Shown in pieces: positions 8,619-16,614 of a DNA stretch of 64,000 nt. The position numbers and the translations under genes were made by a program. The stretch covers positions 4,030,001 through 4,094,000 of the forward strand of contig NZ_CP087585.1 of assembly GCF_022200785.1 (NCBI RefSeq), given 5' to 3'. Position 1 is the stretch's first letter. Each line of letters opens with the position of its first letter. This stretch comes from Pedobacter mucosus (GTDB taxonomy: Bacteria; Bacteroidota; Bacteroidia; Sphingobacteriales; Sphingobacteriaceae). Under the pieces are notes generated by a model. That model had not been told where the DNA came from, did no database searches, and saw only the letters and a program-made list of their open reading frames with translations.

Positions 8619-10065
8619 TGTTATTGTTTCGACGGTTATTGTTTTTTCGACGATTATTTCTGCTTTTATTCTTACTCACCTCAGGCTTTTCACCATCAAT
8701 AGGTAATTCACCTTCTACTTTCGCTACAACTTTTTGTTGCTGAGGTTTTGGCTGATTTTGATGCTGTGGTTTCTGTCCTACTGGTTTTTGACCAACCGCT
8801 TGTGGTTTTGCCATTTGAGGCTTTGCCGCTTGAGGTTGTTGTTTTGCGACAGCGTTAGGCACATTTTTATCTGCTGAAGGAACCCGCTCTCTTCTATTTT
8901 GAGAATTATTTTTATTATTTTTTTGATTTGGATTTTTATTCTGATTGTTGTTTCTGCCTTTCGAACGATCATCTAAACGTGTCAAACTATCTTGTCCGAC
9001 AACATTCTCGTAATCAAAAGATTTTTCTACAACAACTGGCAAGGCTAACAATACGGCTTCTTCTTTTAAATTAGGCGCTTTTTTACCAGCCTTATTCATC
9101 ACCATAATTTCTTTTACGCGGGCAGCAGCAACAGGAATCCAGTTTTCGTCGCCCTGATAACTAAACCACATAATCTTTTTGAAAATATCTGTTTTTTGAT
9201 GGCGGGCATATCCTGCTTCAGTATCTAAGCTTTCAATACGATCAGGAATATCTTTTAAGGCATCCAAATAAGTATCTAACTCATAATTTAAACAGCATTT
9301 TAGTTTCCCACACTGGCCGGCAAGTTTCAAAGTATTTAAAGAAAGATTTTGATATCGAGCCGCAGCAGTAGAAACTGTTTTGAAATTTGTTAACCAGGTT
9401 GAGCAGCATAATTCGCGGCCACAAGAACCGATTCCGCCTAAACGACCAGCTTCCTGGCGCATTCCAATTTGCCTCATTTCAATCCTGACACGGAAATTTT
9501 CGGCCATTTTTTTAATCAACTCACGAAAATCTACTCTTCCATCTGCTGTATAAAAAAAGGTTGCTTTTGTTTTGTCGGCCTGGTAATCAACATCGCTAAT
9601 TTTCATTTGCAAACGTAGATCTAAAGCCAATTTACGAGCCTTATGCATGGTTTCCCATTCCATCTCTTTCGCTGCATTCCACTTTTCTACGTCAGGCTCT
9701 GTTGCTTTACGATAAATCTTTTTTGTCACCTGATCCAAAGGTGTTTTACGGCGCTTCATTTGTACACGAACCAGTTCGCCAGTAAGCGAAACATGGCCAA
9801 CATCAAAACCACCCGTCGGACCTTCAACAGCTACCAACTCACCAATTTCAAGGTAAATGTTATCGTTATTTAAGAAAAATTCTTTTCTAGATCCTTTAAA
9901 TTTAACTTCTGTAACTTGAAAAGGTTTATAATTAGATGGCATATCCAAGTTGGACAGCCAATCGTGAACTTCCATTGTTTGGCAACCACCTGTGCCGCAT
10001 GAGCCATTACTTTTGCATCCATTAGGGGTGCAACCACCACCTGTAGAACAACTTCCACATCCCAT
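8587..10065 (-). CDS. ricT: PSP1-domain RicT/YaaT-like protein with cysteine-rich N-terminus
   Basis: The 492-residue protein starts with a Cys/Gly-rich segment carrying six cysteines (C3, 6, 12, 17, 23, 28). A PSP1 domain (about 45-270) follows, with the conserved paired-cysteine motifs SCGRELCC (C215, C220, C221) and QCGKLKCC (C252, C257, C258). In Bacillus RicT is part of a complex that binds Fe-S clusters and promotes mRNA maturation; the role in Bacteroidota is not settled. The C-terminal 130 residues are low-complexity, rich in Asn, Gln, Lys, Pro and Arg, and probably disordered, perhaps RNA-binding. The gene follows the DNA polymerase delta' gene by 2 bp and overlaps gldH. Symbol by family similarity. 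Confidence 0.82.
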   Translation of the reverse strand: MGCGSCSTGGGCTPNGCKSNGSCGTGGCQTMEVHDWLSNLDMPSNYKPFQVTEVKFKGSRKEFFLNNDNIYLEIGELVAVEGPTGGFDVGHVSLTGELVRVQMKRRKTPLDQVTKKIYRKATEPDVEKWNAAKEMEWETMHKARKLALDLRLQMKISDVDYQADKTKATFFYTADGRVDFRELIKKMAENFRVRIEMRQIGMRQEAGRLGGIGSCGRELCCSTWLTNFKTVSTAAARYQNLSLNTLKLAGQCGKLKCCLNYELDTYLDALKDIPDRIESLDTEAGYARHQKTDIFKKIMWFSYQGDENWIPVAAARVKEIMVMNKAGKKAPNLKEEAVLLALPVVVEKSFDYENVVGQDSLTRLDDRSKGRNNNQNKNPNQKNNKNNSQNRRERVPSADKNVPNAVAKQQPQAAKPQMAKPQAVGQKPVGQKPQHQNQPKPQQQKVVAKVEGELPIDGEKPEVSKNKSRNNRRKNNNRRNNNNGSENKPATE

Positions 10066-10067
10066 AA

Positions 10068-11225
10068 TTAGTTGTATATATATTGAGTCCCCGAGGGGAG
10101 CGTTTTAAACCTGATAATTTTTACCAATTGTAAAGATACATCTAAAAACAGAATTTTCGGATTTGCATTTCTTTCAATATGGTAATGAGCCTTTTCCAAT
10201 TGGGCAATTATTGCCTCAGCCATTGGCAAGGTAAGCACTTTATGACTTAGATTTTTTGCAGTTTCGAGCGTTAATGGCGGCAGCTTTACCAATTCTTCTG
10301 CACCACTAATAATTAAACAACATTCCCGTAAGTAATTAACGCCATACTTTAAAAAATTCTTTTGATTTTCCCTTCCCCATTTTGCTGCTTCATCTGTAAA
10401 ATCGATTAATGCAGGTACTTTATTACTAAAACCATTACGAAGCCATTCGGTAAATTTACCGGAGCTATCCGTTTGTTTATCAGATGCTAAAGCTTTTGCC
10501 TCAATCAGATTTCCATCCGCCAAAAAAGAATAATCTATTGCTTGGTGCTCACTTAACCCAGCTTTTTGTAATAGGTAATTTGAAATTTCTTCTCCTGATA
10601 ATTTTGGGATTTTAATTATTTGCGTACGCGACAAAATCGTAGATAAAATTTGATCCTGGCTTTGGGCGATAAAAATAAATAAAGTATTTGCTGGCGGTTC
10701 TTCAATTAGTTTTAGCAAAGCGTTTCCTTGCTTATCCAAATATTCTGGCAACCACATAATTAAAACTTTGGTATCAGCTTCAAAAGCTTTATAACTTAGT
10801 TTTTTAATGATATCATGACATTCAGCAATATTAATATTTGCTTGTTTATTGGCTGCATCTAACTTTGAACGCCAAATATCGATATCAAAATAAAAATCGT
10901 GAAGCAGCAAACTTCTCCATTCTTCGATATAATTTTGAGCTACATCTTCTTTTCCACTGGAGAAAAAAGGATAGGAAAAATGAAGATCCGGATGGATATA
11001 TTTTTCATATTTCCGACAGCTAGAGCAAACGCCACAACTATCATTTTCACCTTTATCTAGGCAATTAATATATTGGGCATAGGCAATTGAAAGCGGCAAA
11101 GCTCCAGAACCAAGAGGAGATAAAAAAAGTTGCGCATGACTGATTCGGTTTTCTTTAACCGTTTGCATCAATTGCTGCTTTATCTTTTCTTGTCCGATGA
11201 TTTCTTTAAACTGCATTGGGTGCAA
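10068..11225 (-). CDS. holB: DNA polymerase III subunit delta'
   Basis: The 385-residue protein is a clamp-loader AAA+ subunit. It begins MQFKEIIGQEKIKQQL, has the zinc module with C55, C64, C67 and C70 (CGVCSSCRKY), the Walker-B-like region TKVLIMWLPEYLDKQGNALL and the sensor-1 stretch LLKLIEEPPANTLFIF with LSRTQ. The Walker A position reads SPLGSGALPLS without the lysine, as expected for the ATPase-inactive delta' subunit. It helps load the beta clamp at the replication fork. It heads an operon with ricT and gldH, a link widely seen in Bacteroidota. The start could also be the Met four codons in (11216). Confidence 0.9.
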   Translation of the reverse strand: MHPMQFKEIIGQEKIKQQLMQTVKENRISHAQLFLSPLGSGALPLSIAYAQYINCLDKGENDSCGVCSSCRKYEKYIHPDLHFSYPFFSSGKEDVAQNYIEEWRSLLLHDFYFDIDIWRSKLDAANKQANINIAECHDIIKKLSYKAFEADTKVLIMWLPEYLDKQGNALLKLIEEPPANTLFIFIAQSQDQILSTILSRTQIIKIPKLSGEEISNYLLQKAGLSEHQAIDYSFLADGNLIEAKALASDKQTDSSGKFTEWLRNGFSNKVPALIDFTDEAAKWGRENQKNFLKYGVNYLRECCLIISGAEELVKLPPLTLETAKNLSHKVLTLPMAEAIIAQLEKAHYHIERNANPKILFLDVSLQLVKIIRFKTLPSGTQYIYN

Positions 11226-11407
11226 AATAAGAAATAGATATGAGAATGGAGAGAATTTATAGGAGATATGACTGAAGCGACCTGTTTACATTTGCTATTC
11301 TTGATTAGGAAAGCAAGGTTTAATCGATAAGGAATGCCACTGCAATAGGGTTTAGCTTACAAAATTCGGCGTCAATATTGGAGAAAAACCCATTCTTTAA
11401 AAAACCT

Positions 11408-11415
11408 TACCTTTG
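11408..11415 (+). promoter_or_regulatory. Candidate -7 promoter element for ruvX
   Basis: TACCTTTG is an exact match to TAnnTTTG and lies 16 bp before the ruvX ATG, which would give a very short 5' leader. The nearest TTG upstream (11378-11380) is spaced a little too far (27 bp) for a canonical -33. Confidence 0.35.
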
Positions 11416-11431
11416 GAGCTTTTAAATTTAT

Positions 11432-11848
11432 ATGGCTCGAATTTTAGCTTTTGATTATGGAACCAAACGGATTGGCATTGCCGTAACAGATCCATTGCAG
11501 ATTATTGCAACAGGTTTGGACACCATACATCCAAAAGATGCGATAGAATATATTAAAAAATACTTGCTTAACGAGTCTGTAGAGGCATTTGTACTTGGCG
11601 ATCCTAAGCAAATGGATGGAACGCCTTCTGAATCAAAACAGCACGCAAAAGGTTTTGCTACTTTACTAAAAAAAGCTTTTCCTGCTATTCCTTTGCATTG
11701 GGTTGATGAACGTTTTACCTCAAAAATGGCCCAGCAAGCGATTATGCAGAGTGGTTTAAAAAAGATGGATAGAAGAGATAAAGACCGGGTGGATACCATT
11801 GCGGCAACCATTATTTTACAATATTTTATGGAAACTAACCGTTTATAA
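11432..11848 (+). CDS. ruvX: RuvX/YqgF putative pre-16S rRNA nuclease / Holliday-junction-resolvase fold
   Basis: The 138-residue protein has the RNase H-like fold signature: first acidic motif ILAFDYGTKRIGIAVTD (D8), the LGDPKQMDGT loop, WVDERFTS with the second acidic pair, and the terminal DRVDTIAATIILQ aspartate. YqgF processes the 5' end of 16S rRNA in E. coli. Length is normal. The stop is 8 bp before the O-methyltransferase start, so the two are probably co-transcribed. Confidence 0.93.
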   Translation: MARILAFDYGTKRIGIAVTDPLQIIATGLDTIHPKDAIEYIKKYLLNESVEAFVLGDPKQMDGTPSESKQHAKGFATLLKKAFPAIPLHWVDERFTSKMAQQAIMQSGLKKMDRRDKDRVDTIAATIILQYFMETNRL

Positions 11849-11856
11849 CCCTACAC

Positions 11857-12492
11857 ATGAGCCTTATAAACGAAGATTTACAAGATTTATTAATCCGCTA
11901 CTGCGAACCGGAAAGCGAGTTATTACAACAAATTGATCGCGAAACTAACCTTAAGGTTTTAATGCCCAGAATGCTTTCAGGCCATTACCAAGGTCGGATT
12001 TTAAGTATGTTGAGTAAAATGATATCCCCAAAAAGAATTCTGGAAATTGGAACTTTTACCGGTTATGCCACGCTTTGTTTAGCCGAAGGATTATCAAACG
12101 AAGGCATTATATATACGCTAGATAAAAATCCTGAACTGGAAGACATGGTTCTTAAAAATTTCGCTTCATCTAGTTACCATAATAAAATTAAATACATCCT
12201 TGGTGATGCGAATCAAACTTTAAAAACTTTAGACGAAGTGTTTGATCTCGTTTTTATTGATGCAGATAAAAAGAGTAATGGATCTTATTATGATTTAATT
12301 TTTAGCAGGATTCGTTCTGGAGGAATTATTATTGTAGATAATGTATTGTGGAGTGGAAAAGTACTTCAAGATCAACAAGATAAAGACACCAAAAACATTT
12401 CAAGTTTTAATGACAAAATTGCGAAAGATGATCGAGTAGAGAAAATAATTCTTCCTGTTAGAGATGGATTGTTCATCATTAGAAAAAAATAA
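11857..12492 (+). CDS. SAM-dependent O-methyltransferase (methyltransferase 3 family)
   Basis: The 211-residue protein shows the class I SAM-binding motif ILEIGTFTGYATLCLAE near residues 61-77, the divalent-metal and catechol-type motif VFIDADKKS, and the post-motif IIIVDNVLWSGKV characteristic of caffeoyl-CoA/catechol O-methyltransferases. It probably methylates a hydroxyl of a small molecule in a metal-dependent way; the substrate is unknown. It is translated from the same transcript as ruvX (8-bp gap). Confidence 0.9.
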   Translation: MSLINEDLQDLLIRYCEPESELLQQIDRETNLKVLMPRMLSGHYQGRILSMLSKMISPKRILEIGTFTGYATLCLAEGLSNEGIIYTLDKNPELEDMVLKNFASSSYHNKIKYILGDANQTLKTLDEVFDLVFIDADKKSNGSYYDLIFSRIRSGGIIIVDNVLWSGKVLQDQQDKDTKNISSFNDKIAKDDRVEKIILPVRDGLFIIRKK

Positions 12493-12537
12493 ACATTCGT
12501 TATTGCTCAATTTTGTGCGAACGATAAAACAAAAAAC

Positions 12538-13206
12538 ATGAAGAAATTACTTATTTTTTGCGCTCTATTTTTATCCTTATCAACAACAAAAGCTAAAGAT
12601 ACAGAAGGCTATATTGCCCAGCATGTAGAATTTGCTCAATGTTTAATGAGGGATTATAAAATTCCGGCAAGTTTAATTTTAGCAGTTGCCATCCATGAAT
12701 CTGCATCAGGAAACAGCCGAATAGCACAGTATTTAAATAATCATTTTGGCGTAAAAGGAGCCAATACAAATTTAGAAATCCAGTCATCTTATCGAGATTA
12801 TTTAAACGCTGATGAATCTTATAGTCACTTTGTGGAGATTATGGAAACCCGCGTACCTTTTAATGCTTTGTTTGCAAAGTACGATCAATACGATTATCAA
12901 GGTTGGGCAAAAGGGATTCAGCGTTCGGGATATGCACAAAGCAGAACTTGGTCTAGTCAGGTGATTGCTTTAATAAAAAAGTACGAACTTTATCAGTATG
13001 ATGATCGGCCAGAAGGATATGAAGAACCTGTTTATAAAACAACTTATCGCCGTAAAAGTAAATCATCGTTAAGGTATTATACAGTCAAAACTGGTGATAA
13101 TTTGAGCATTCTTGCAAAGAAAAAGGGCACAACTGTTTTAAAACTAATGAAACGAAACGGCTTAAAAAAAGCAAACTTAAAAATCGGTCAAAAAATAAAG
13201 CTTTAA
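12538..13206 (+). CDS. Exported glucosaminidase-domain protein with C-terminal LysM
   Basis: The 222-residue protein has a signal peptide (MKKLLIFCALFLSLSTTKAK), a GH73-like glucosaminidase domain with the candidate catalytic Glu in IHESASGNSRIA and the motif NNHFGVKG, and a C-terminal LysM domain (YYTVKTGDNLSILAKKK, about 180-222) that binds peptidoglycan. It probably cuts GlcNAc-MurNAc bonds during wall turnover. The next gene encodes a related protein of the same architecture, so this looks like a tandem duplication that has diverged. Confidence 0.87.
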   Translation: MKKLLIFCALFLSLSTTKAKDTEGYIAQHVEFAQCLMRDYKIPASLILAVAIHESASGNSRIAQYLNNHFGVKGANTNLEIQSSYRDYLNADESYSHFVEIMETRVPFNALFAKYDQYDYQGWAKGIQRSGYAQSRTWSSQVIALIKKYELYQYDDRPEGYEEPVYKTTYRRKSKSSLRYYTVKTGDNLSILAKKKGTTVLKLMKRNGLKKANLKIGQKIKL

Positions 13207-13260
13207 ATTATTAAGCTCATTATACAACATAAATCCATTATCAAATTCAGCAATAAACAA

Positions 13261-14127
13261 ATGCACAAGTTTATACCTTCTACCTTTAAGCCGTTAAAAA
13301 CGCTAGTTTTTGTGGTTACATTGTTAACTTTATTTAGCTCTTGTGCGACCAGGAAATTTTCAAAAAATAATAAGCAGATTCAAAAAGAGGCTAATAAGGC
13401 CAGTAATAGCACTTACAAAAGTTATAACACTTTAAGTTATATTGATGAATTTAAGGCTGTAGCTATAGAAGAAATGAATGCTTATGGTATTCCGGCAAGT
13501 ATTACTTTGGCACAAGGAATTTTAGAATCGGGCAGTGGAAATAGCGACCTTGCCAAATATGCAAATAACCATTTTGGCATTAAATGTACTTCAGACTGGA
13601 AGGGGAAAAACTATTTTAGGGATGATGATCAAAAAAATGATTGTTTTAGGGTTTATAAAGATGCCCGTGAATCTTTTAAAGATCATTCTGAATTTTTAAA
13701 GCGCAAACGCTACAGTGCACTTTTTCAATTAGATAAAAATGATTACAAAAGCTGGGCTCAAGGTTTAAAAAATGCTGGCTATGCAACCAATCCGAAATAT
13801 CCTGATTTGTTAATTAATACTATCGAAAAATATCAGCTTTTTCAATATGATCAATCGGAAAGTGAGAAACAAAAAATTGCTCGTGAGGATAGGGTATTTA
13901 CTGAAATTAACGAAAACATTCCGCTAGAGAAAAAGAAATTTACGCCAGTAGAAACGCCTCCAGTTGGTGCTAAGCCGATTTTAGCCGATGGAACTTATAC
14001 AATTGTTAAAGGAGATACGCTTTATAATATTGCAAAACGTTTTAATTTAAAGGTTGATGAACTTAAAATGTTAAATAGTATGACGACCGACGCTATTAAG
14101 TTAGGACAAGTACTTAAGGTTAAATAA
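13261..14127 (+). CDS. Glucosaminidase-LysM lipoprotein
   Basis: The 288-residue protein has a lipoprotein signal with lipobox LFSSC (cysteine near residue 29), a GH73-like glucosaminidase domain (LESGSGNSDLAKYANNHFGI and YATNPKYPDLLINTIEKYQLF) and a C-terminal LysM (TYTIVKGDTLYNIAKRF, about 245-288). It is a paralog of the protein encoded at 12538-13206 but is lipid-anchored rather than freely exported. The two may therefore act at different sites of the envelope, which is inference. The 54-bp gap suggests co-transcription. Confidence 0.87.
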   Translation: MHKFIPSTFKPLKTLVFVVTLLTLFSSCATRKFSKNNKQIQKEANKASNSTYKSYNTLSYIDEFKAVAIEEMNAYGIPASITLAQGILESGSGNSDLAKYANNHFGIKCTSDWKGKNYFRDDDQKNDCFRVYKDARESFKDHSEFLKRKRYSALFQLDKNDYKSWAQGLKNAGYATNPKYPDLLINTIEKYQLFQYDQSESEKQKIAREDRVFTEINENIPLEKKKFTPVETPPVGAKPILADGTYTIVKGDTLYNIAKRFNLKVDELKMLNSMTTDAIKLGQVLKVK

Positions 14128-14176
14128 TGTTAACGCTTAAATATTGCCTGTTGCTTATTTGTAGCTTTGTATCCTG

Positions 14177-14929
14177 ATGAAATTTTTTGCGTTTTTTATT
14201 TTCTTTTTTTGCTTCTCAGCGATGCTTTATGCGCAAACAAAACCTGTGCAAGGAATTGTGATAGATAAAGAAAGCAAGCAGCGTTTAGCAAAGGTTTACA
14301 TTTATAATATCAGAACCGGCGATGGCCTTTATAATAATACAAAAGGAGAATTTAGCACTTTTGCCAAGCCAGGAGACACTTTGGTTGCAGCTTTATCTGG
14401 TTACGGTGTAGATACAATGGTTTTTAAAGGGCAACCAGCAGCTTATTTTCAACTGAGATCTTTAGGTATACGCTTACGGGATGTGGTAATTGCACAAAAA
14501 CGACTTTCGCCACAGCAGCAATACGAGAAAACGATAAAAGAATATCGCTATGCAACACTTAGGGGAAGCAGTAAAGACCTTTTAAATCTTGGTAACGGCG
14601 GCGTAGGTTTAGGGATTGATGCCATTTATAACCTGTTGAGCAAGCAGGGAAGGAATGCCCGCCATTTGCAACAAATATTGGAGAAGGATTATCGTGAAGA
14701 TTTGATAGATTACAGGTTTAATGCGAATTTAGTGCAGCAGGTTTTGAGTATAAAAGATACCGAATTGGTTGATTTTATGCAGCAATATCGCCCTACATAC
14801 CAATTTGTACTTGATGCCAATGATTATTCGTTTAATATGTTTATCCGTAATGCTTATAAAAGTTATCGCTTAAACCCAAAGGCTTTACAGTTACCGCCTT
14901 TACCAAAATTAACTATTGAGAAATTGTGA
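14177..14929 (+). CDS. Exported protein with carboxypeptidase-like regulatory domain, function unknown
   Basis: The 250-residue protein has a signal peptide (ending MLYAQ) and a CarboxypepD-reg-like beta-sandwich at about 22-100 (VQGIVIDKESKQRLAKVYIY, DTLVAALSGYG, LRDVVIAQKRLS). The C-terminal half is mainly helical, with no known motif. In TonB receptors this domain precedes the plug; here there is no plug or barrel. Its stop codon TGA overlaps the ATG of the next gene in TGATG, so the two are translationally coupled. The pair may work together at the envelope; the role is not known. Confidence 0.7.
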   Translation: MKFFAFFIFFFCFSAMLYAQTKPVQGIVIDKESKQRLAKVYIYNIRTGDGLYNNTKGEFSTFAKPGDTLVAALSGYGVDTMVFKGQPAAYFQLRSLGIRLRDVVIAQKRLSPQQQYEKTIKEYRYATLRGSSKDLLNLGNGGVGLGIDAIYNLLSKQGRNARHLQQILEKDYREDLIDYRFNANLVQQVLSIKDTELVDFMQQYRPTYQFVLDANDYSFNMFIRNAYKSYRLNPKALQLPPLPKLTIEKL

Positions 14930-15249
14930 TGCCACCAATCCTAATCATAAAAAATCTTCCGGCTTTAGGGATGGCCATTTTTCCGTTTATTTTATTAAAA
15001 TCGGAAAAGTATAAAGACGATATCGAAATTATCAATCACGAAAAGATTCATTTGCGGCAACAATTGGAGCTTTTAATTTTCCCGTTCTACTTTTTATATT
15101 TGCTTAATTATCTTTTAAATTACATCAAATACAAAAAGCACGATGAAGCATATAGAAATATTGTTTTCGAAAAAGAGGCTTATGATAATGAGAACAATAT
15201 AAATTATTTAAAAAGCAGAAGTTGGTTTGGCTGGATTAATAAATTATAA
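14929..15249 (+). CDS. Small membrane protein with HExxH motif, putative minimal metallopeptidase
   Basis: With the ATG at 14929 the product is 106 residues. A GTG three bases earlier is possible but less likely, because ATG in TGATG is the usual coupled start. The N-terminus is hydrophobic (LIIKNLPALGMAIFPFIL). Then comes INHEKIHLRQQLE, an HExxH motif at H37-H41, followed by the hydrophobic segment LLIFPFYFLYLLNYLLNYI and then FEKEAYDNE, where E81 or E83 could be the third zinc ligand, as in the EfeAD motif of M48-type gluzincins. It is far smaller than any standard membrane metallopeptidase. Zinc binding and activity are inferred only. Confidence 0.6.
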   Translation: MPPILIIKNLPALGMAIFPFILLKSEKYKDDIEIINHEKIHLRQQLELLIFPFYFLYLLNYLLNYIKYKKHDEAYRNIVFEKEAYDNENNINYLKSRSWFGWINKL

Positions 15250-15280
15250 GCCATTGATACTTATTGTGTAGATGTATCCA

Positions 15281-15310
15281 TTTTGTTAAAAATTTTTATC
15301 TCTAAATTTT
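15281..15310 (+). promoter_or_regulatory. Candidate promoter of the DUF3078 gene
   Basis: TTTTG at 15281-15285 and TAAATTTT at 15303-15310 are 17 bp apart, close to the Bacteroidota -33/-7 layout. The -7 element has one mismatch at its last base. It lies 20 bp before the ATG. Confidence 0.35.
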
Positions 15311-15329
15311 TTCGTTTTCTTTGTAACCC

Positions 15330-16328
15330 ATGAAAAAAAGTTTAGTCATCCTAACCCTTATTATAAGTTTTTGCTCCATTAAACTCTTTGCTCAAGAAAT
15401 TGATACCATTCCTATAAATACCAAAGGGATGAGTATTAAGTTAAAACGGAGTCCGCTGCCAAGCAGGCAAAGTCCGCTTAATTTCGAGCCCGTAAAAATC
15501 CAGCCTTATGTAGTTAACGCGAAAGTAAATTACTGGAAAACAAAAACTAACGTAGGTATAAACATTAATCAGGCTCAATTTAGCGATAACTGGAAAGGTG
15601 GTGGCGTAAATTCAATTGCGGTTGGTGGCTTACTAAACTATAAAGCAGAGTATAATAAAAACAGCTATAGTTATGTTAGTGAGGTTATTTTACAATACGG
15701 AAAAATAAAAAATAAAGATCAGTTACAAAAGAAAACGAACGATCGTATTTTTTGGGACAATAAAGCATCTTTTCAATTATCAAAAAACTGGTTCTTTTTT
15801 GGATCGGTCAACTTTGAATCTCAATTTGATAATGGCTATTCATATAAAACAGTTAATGGAGCAGAAACTGCTACCTTAATTTCCAAATTTATGGGACCAG
15901 GTTATTTAACTGAATCGATAGGTTTTGAATATAAGCCAAATAAATATTTTTCTACCAGAATTGGTACCGGAACTGCCCGGCAAACTTTTGTTTTAGATAC
16001 CGCTTTATACAGGACAAATCCTCAAAATTTTGGTGTTACTCCCGGCAAGAGTTTCAGAAATGAACTTGCCTTTCAGGTGGTAAGTGCATTTGATAAGGAT
16101 ATTTTTAAAAACACCAATCTAAAAGCCCGTTATGCAATTTTTATTCCTTATGAAGATATCGCAGTTAACAGGGTTGATCATCGTTTAGACGTAGCCATAA
16201 CTGCTAAAATAAATCGATATATGAATACAAGCTTAACTGGCGTTGTTTTATATGATAGAGATACTGATGTAAAGGTGCAGGCAAGTCAGACTTTAGCCTT
16301 AGGCTTCGCATTTACTTTTCCTAGGTAA
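15330..16328 (+). CDS. DUF3078 family exported protein
   Basis: The 332-residue protein has a signal peptide (ending KLFAQ) and the DUF3078 hallmarks YWKTKTNVGININQAQFSDN and WKGGGVNSIAVGGLLNYKAEY, followed by alternating beta-strand segments ending in aromatic residues (FTFPR). That layout suggests a small outer-membrane beta-barrel. DUF3078 proteins are common in Bacteroidota and have no established function. It appears to be a single-gene unit. Confidence 0.85.
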   Translation: MKKSLVILTLIISFCSIKLFAQEIDTIPINTKGMSIKLKRSPLPSRQSPLNFEPVKIQPYVVNAKVNYWKTKTNVGININQAQFSDNWKGGGVNSIAVGGLLNYKAEYNKNSYSYVSEVILQYGKIKNKDQLQKKTNDRIFWDNKASFQLSKNWFFFGSVNFESQFDNGYSYKTVNGAETATLISKFMGPGYLTESIGFEYKPNKYFSTRIGTGTARQTFVLDTALYRTNPQNFGVTPGKSFRNELAFQVVSAFDKDIFKNTNLKARYAIFIPYEDIAVNRVDHRLDVAITAKINRYMNTSLTGVVLYDRDTDVKVQASQTLALGFAFTFPR

Positions 16329-16340
16329 TTAAGTTGGCTT

Positions 16341-16420
16341 GTTATGCTGAACCTGTTCAGTATTTTCAAACCAAGTGTCGCTGCAATTCAGGTTATGAAA
16401 CAAATTCAGGATGACGACCG
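16341..16420 (+). repeat. Dispersed spacer repeat of the ATGCTGAA / TCAGGATGACGA type
   Basis: This spacer holds TTATGCTGAACCTGTTCAG and, 60 bp on, ATTCAGGATGACGACCG. The same two blocks bracket the spacer at 61784-61885, and part recurs at 63013-63037 (CTCAGGATGACA). The blocks are partly inverted copies of each other, so the unit can fold. No coding sense is seen. Confidence 0.6.
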
Positions 16421-16444
16421 TTTTTAAAATGCAAGCTTTGTTCT

Positions 16445-16500
16445 TAAACCCGACAGCAGCGGCAGCCCCAATTTTTTATTGGGCTACAGCGAATGGCGGG
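16445..16500 (+). repeat. Structured spacer repeat, family 1 copy A
   Basis: The unit starts TAAACCCGACAG, continues CAGCGGCAGCC, has a hairpin of AGCCCCAAT / ATTGGGCT around a T-rich loop (16464-16485), and ends CTACAGCGAATGGCGGG. The same outer arms occur at 46162-46215 (minus) and 46262-46331 (plus), with different hairpin sequences between them. Confidence 0.7.
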
Positions 16501-16549
16501 GCTGAGAACCTCCAATTTATACTGAGCCTTCATTTCCAAATCCTACGCA

Positions 16550-16582
16550 ATAAAAAATCCCAATCATTGCTGATCAGGATTT
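16550..16582 (-). terminator. Rho-independent terminator of ffh
   Basis: On the minus strand AAATCCTGATCA-GCAA-TGATTGGGATTT forms a 12-bp stem with two wobble pairs and a GCAA tetraloop, followed by a short T run. It lies 32 bp after the ffh stop. Confidence 0.8.
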
Positions 16583-16614
16583 AAATATTTAAGACATATG
16601 TTTTTGCTTAAAAC

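Noticed and set aside
8778..8972. 64-codon minus-strand frame rich in Ile and Lys
   Set aside because: It is an alternative frame within the low-complexity tail of the RicT-like gene.
10068..11225. Defective clamp-loader ATPase because Walker A lacks lysine
   Set aside because: Delta' subunits normally lack a working P-loop, so this is not a sign of decay.
11455..11811. 118-codon minus-strand frame
   Set aside because: It is the antisense shadow of ruvX, whose motifs are all present on the plus strand.
16341..16500. CRISPR-like array in the repeat-rich gap before ffh
   Set aside because: The repeats are few, differ in sequence and are not regularly spaced; no cas gene is present.
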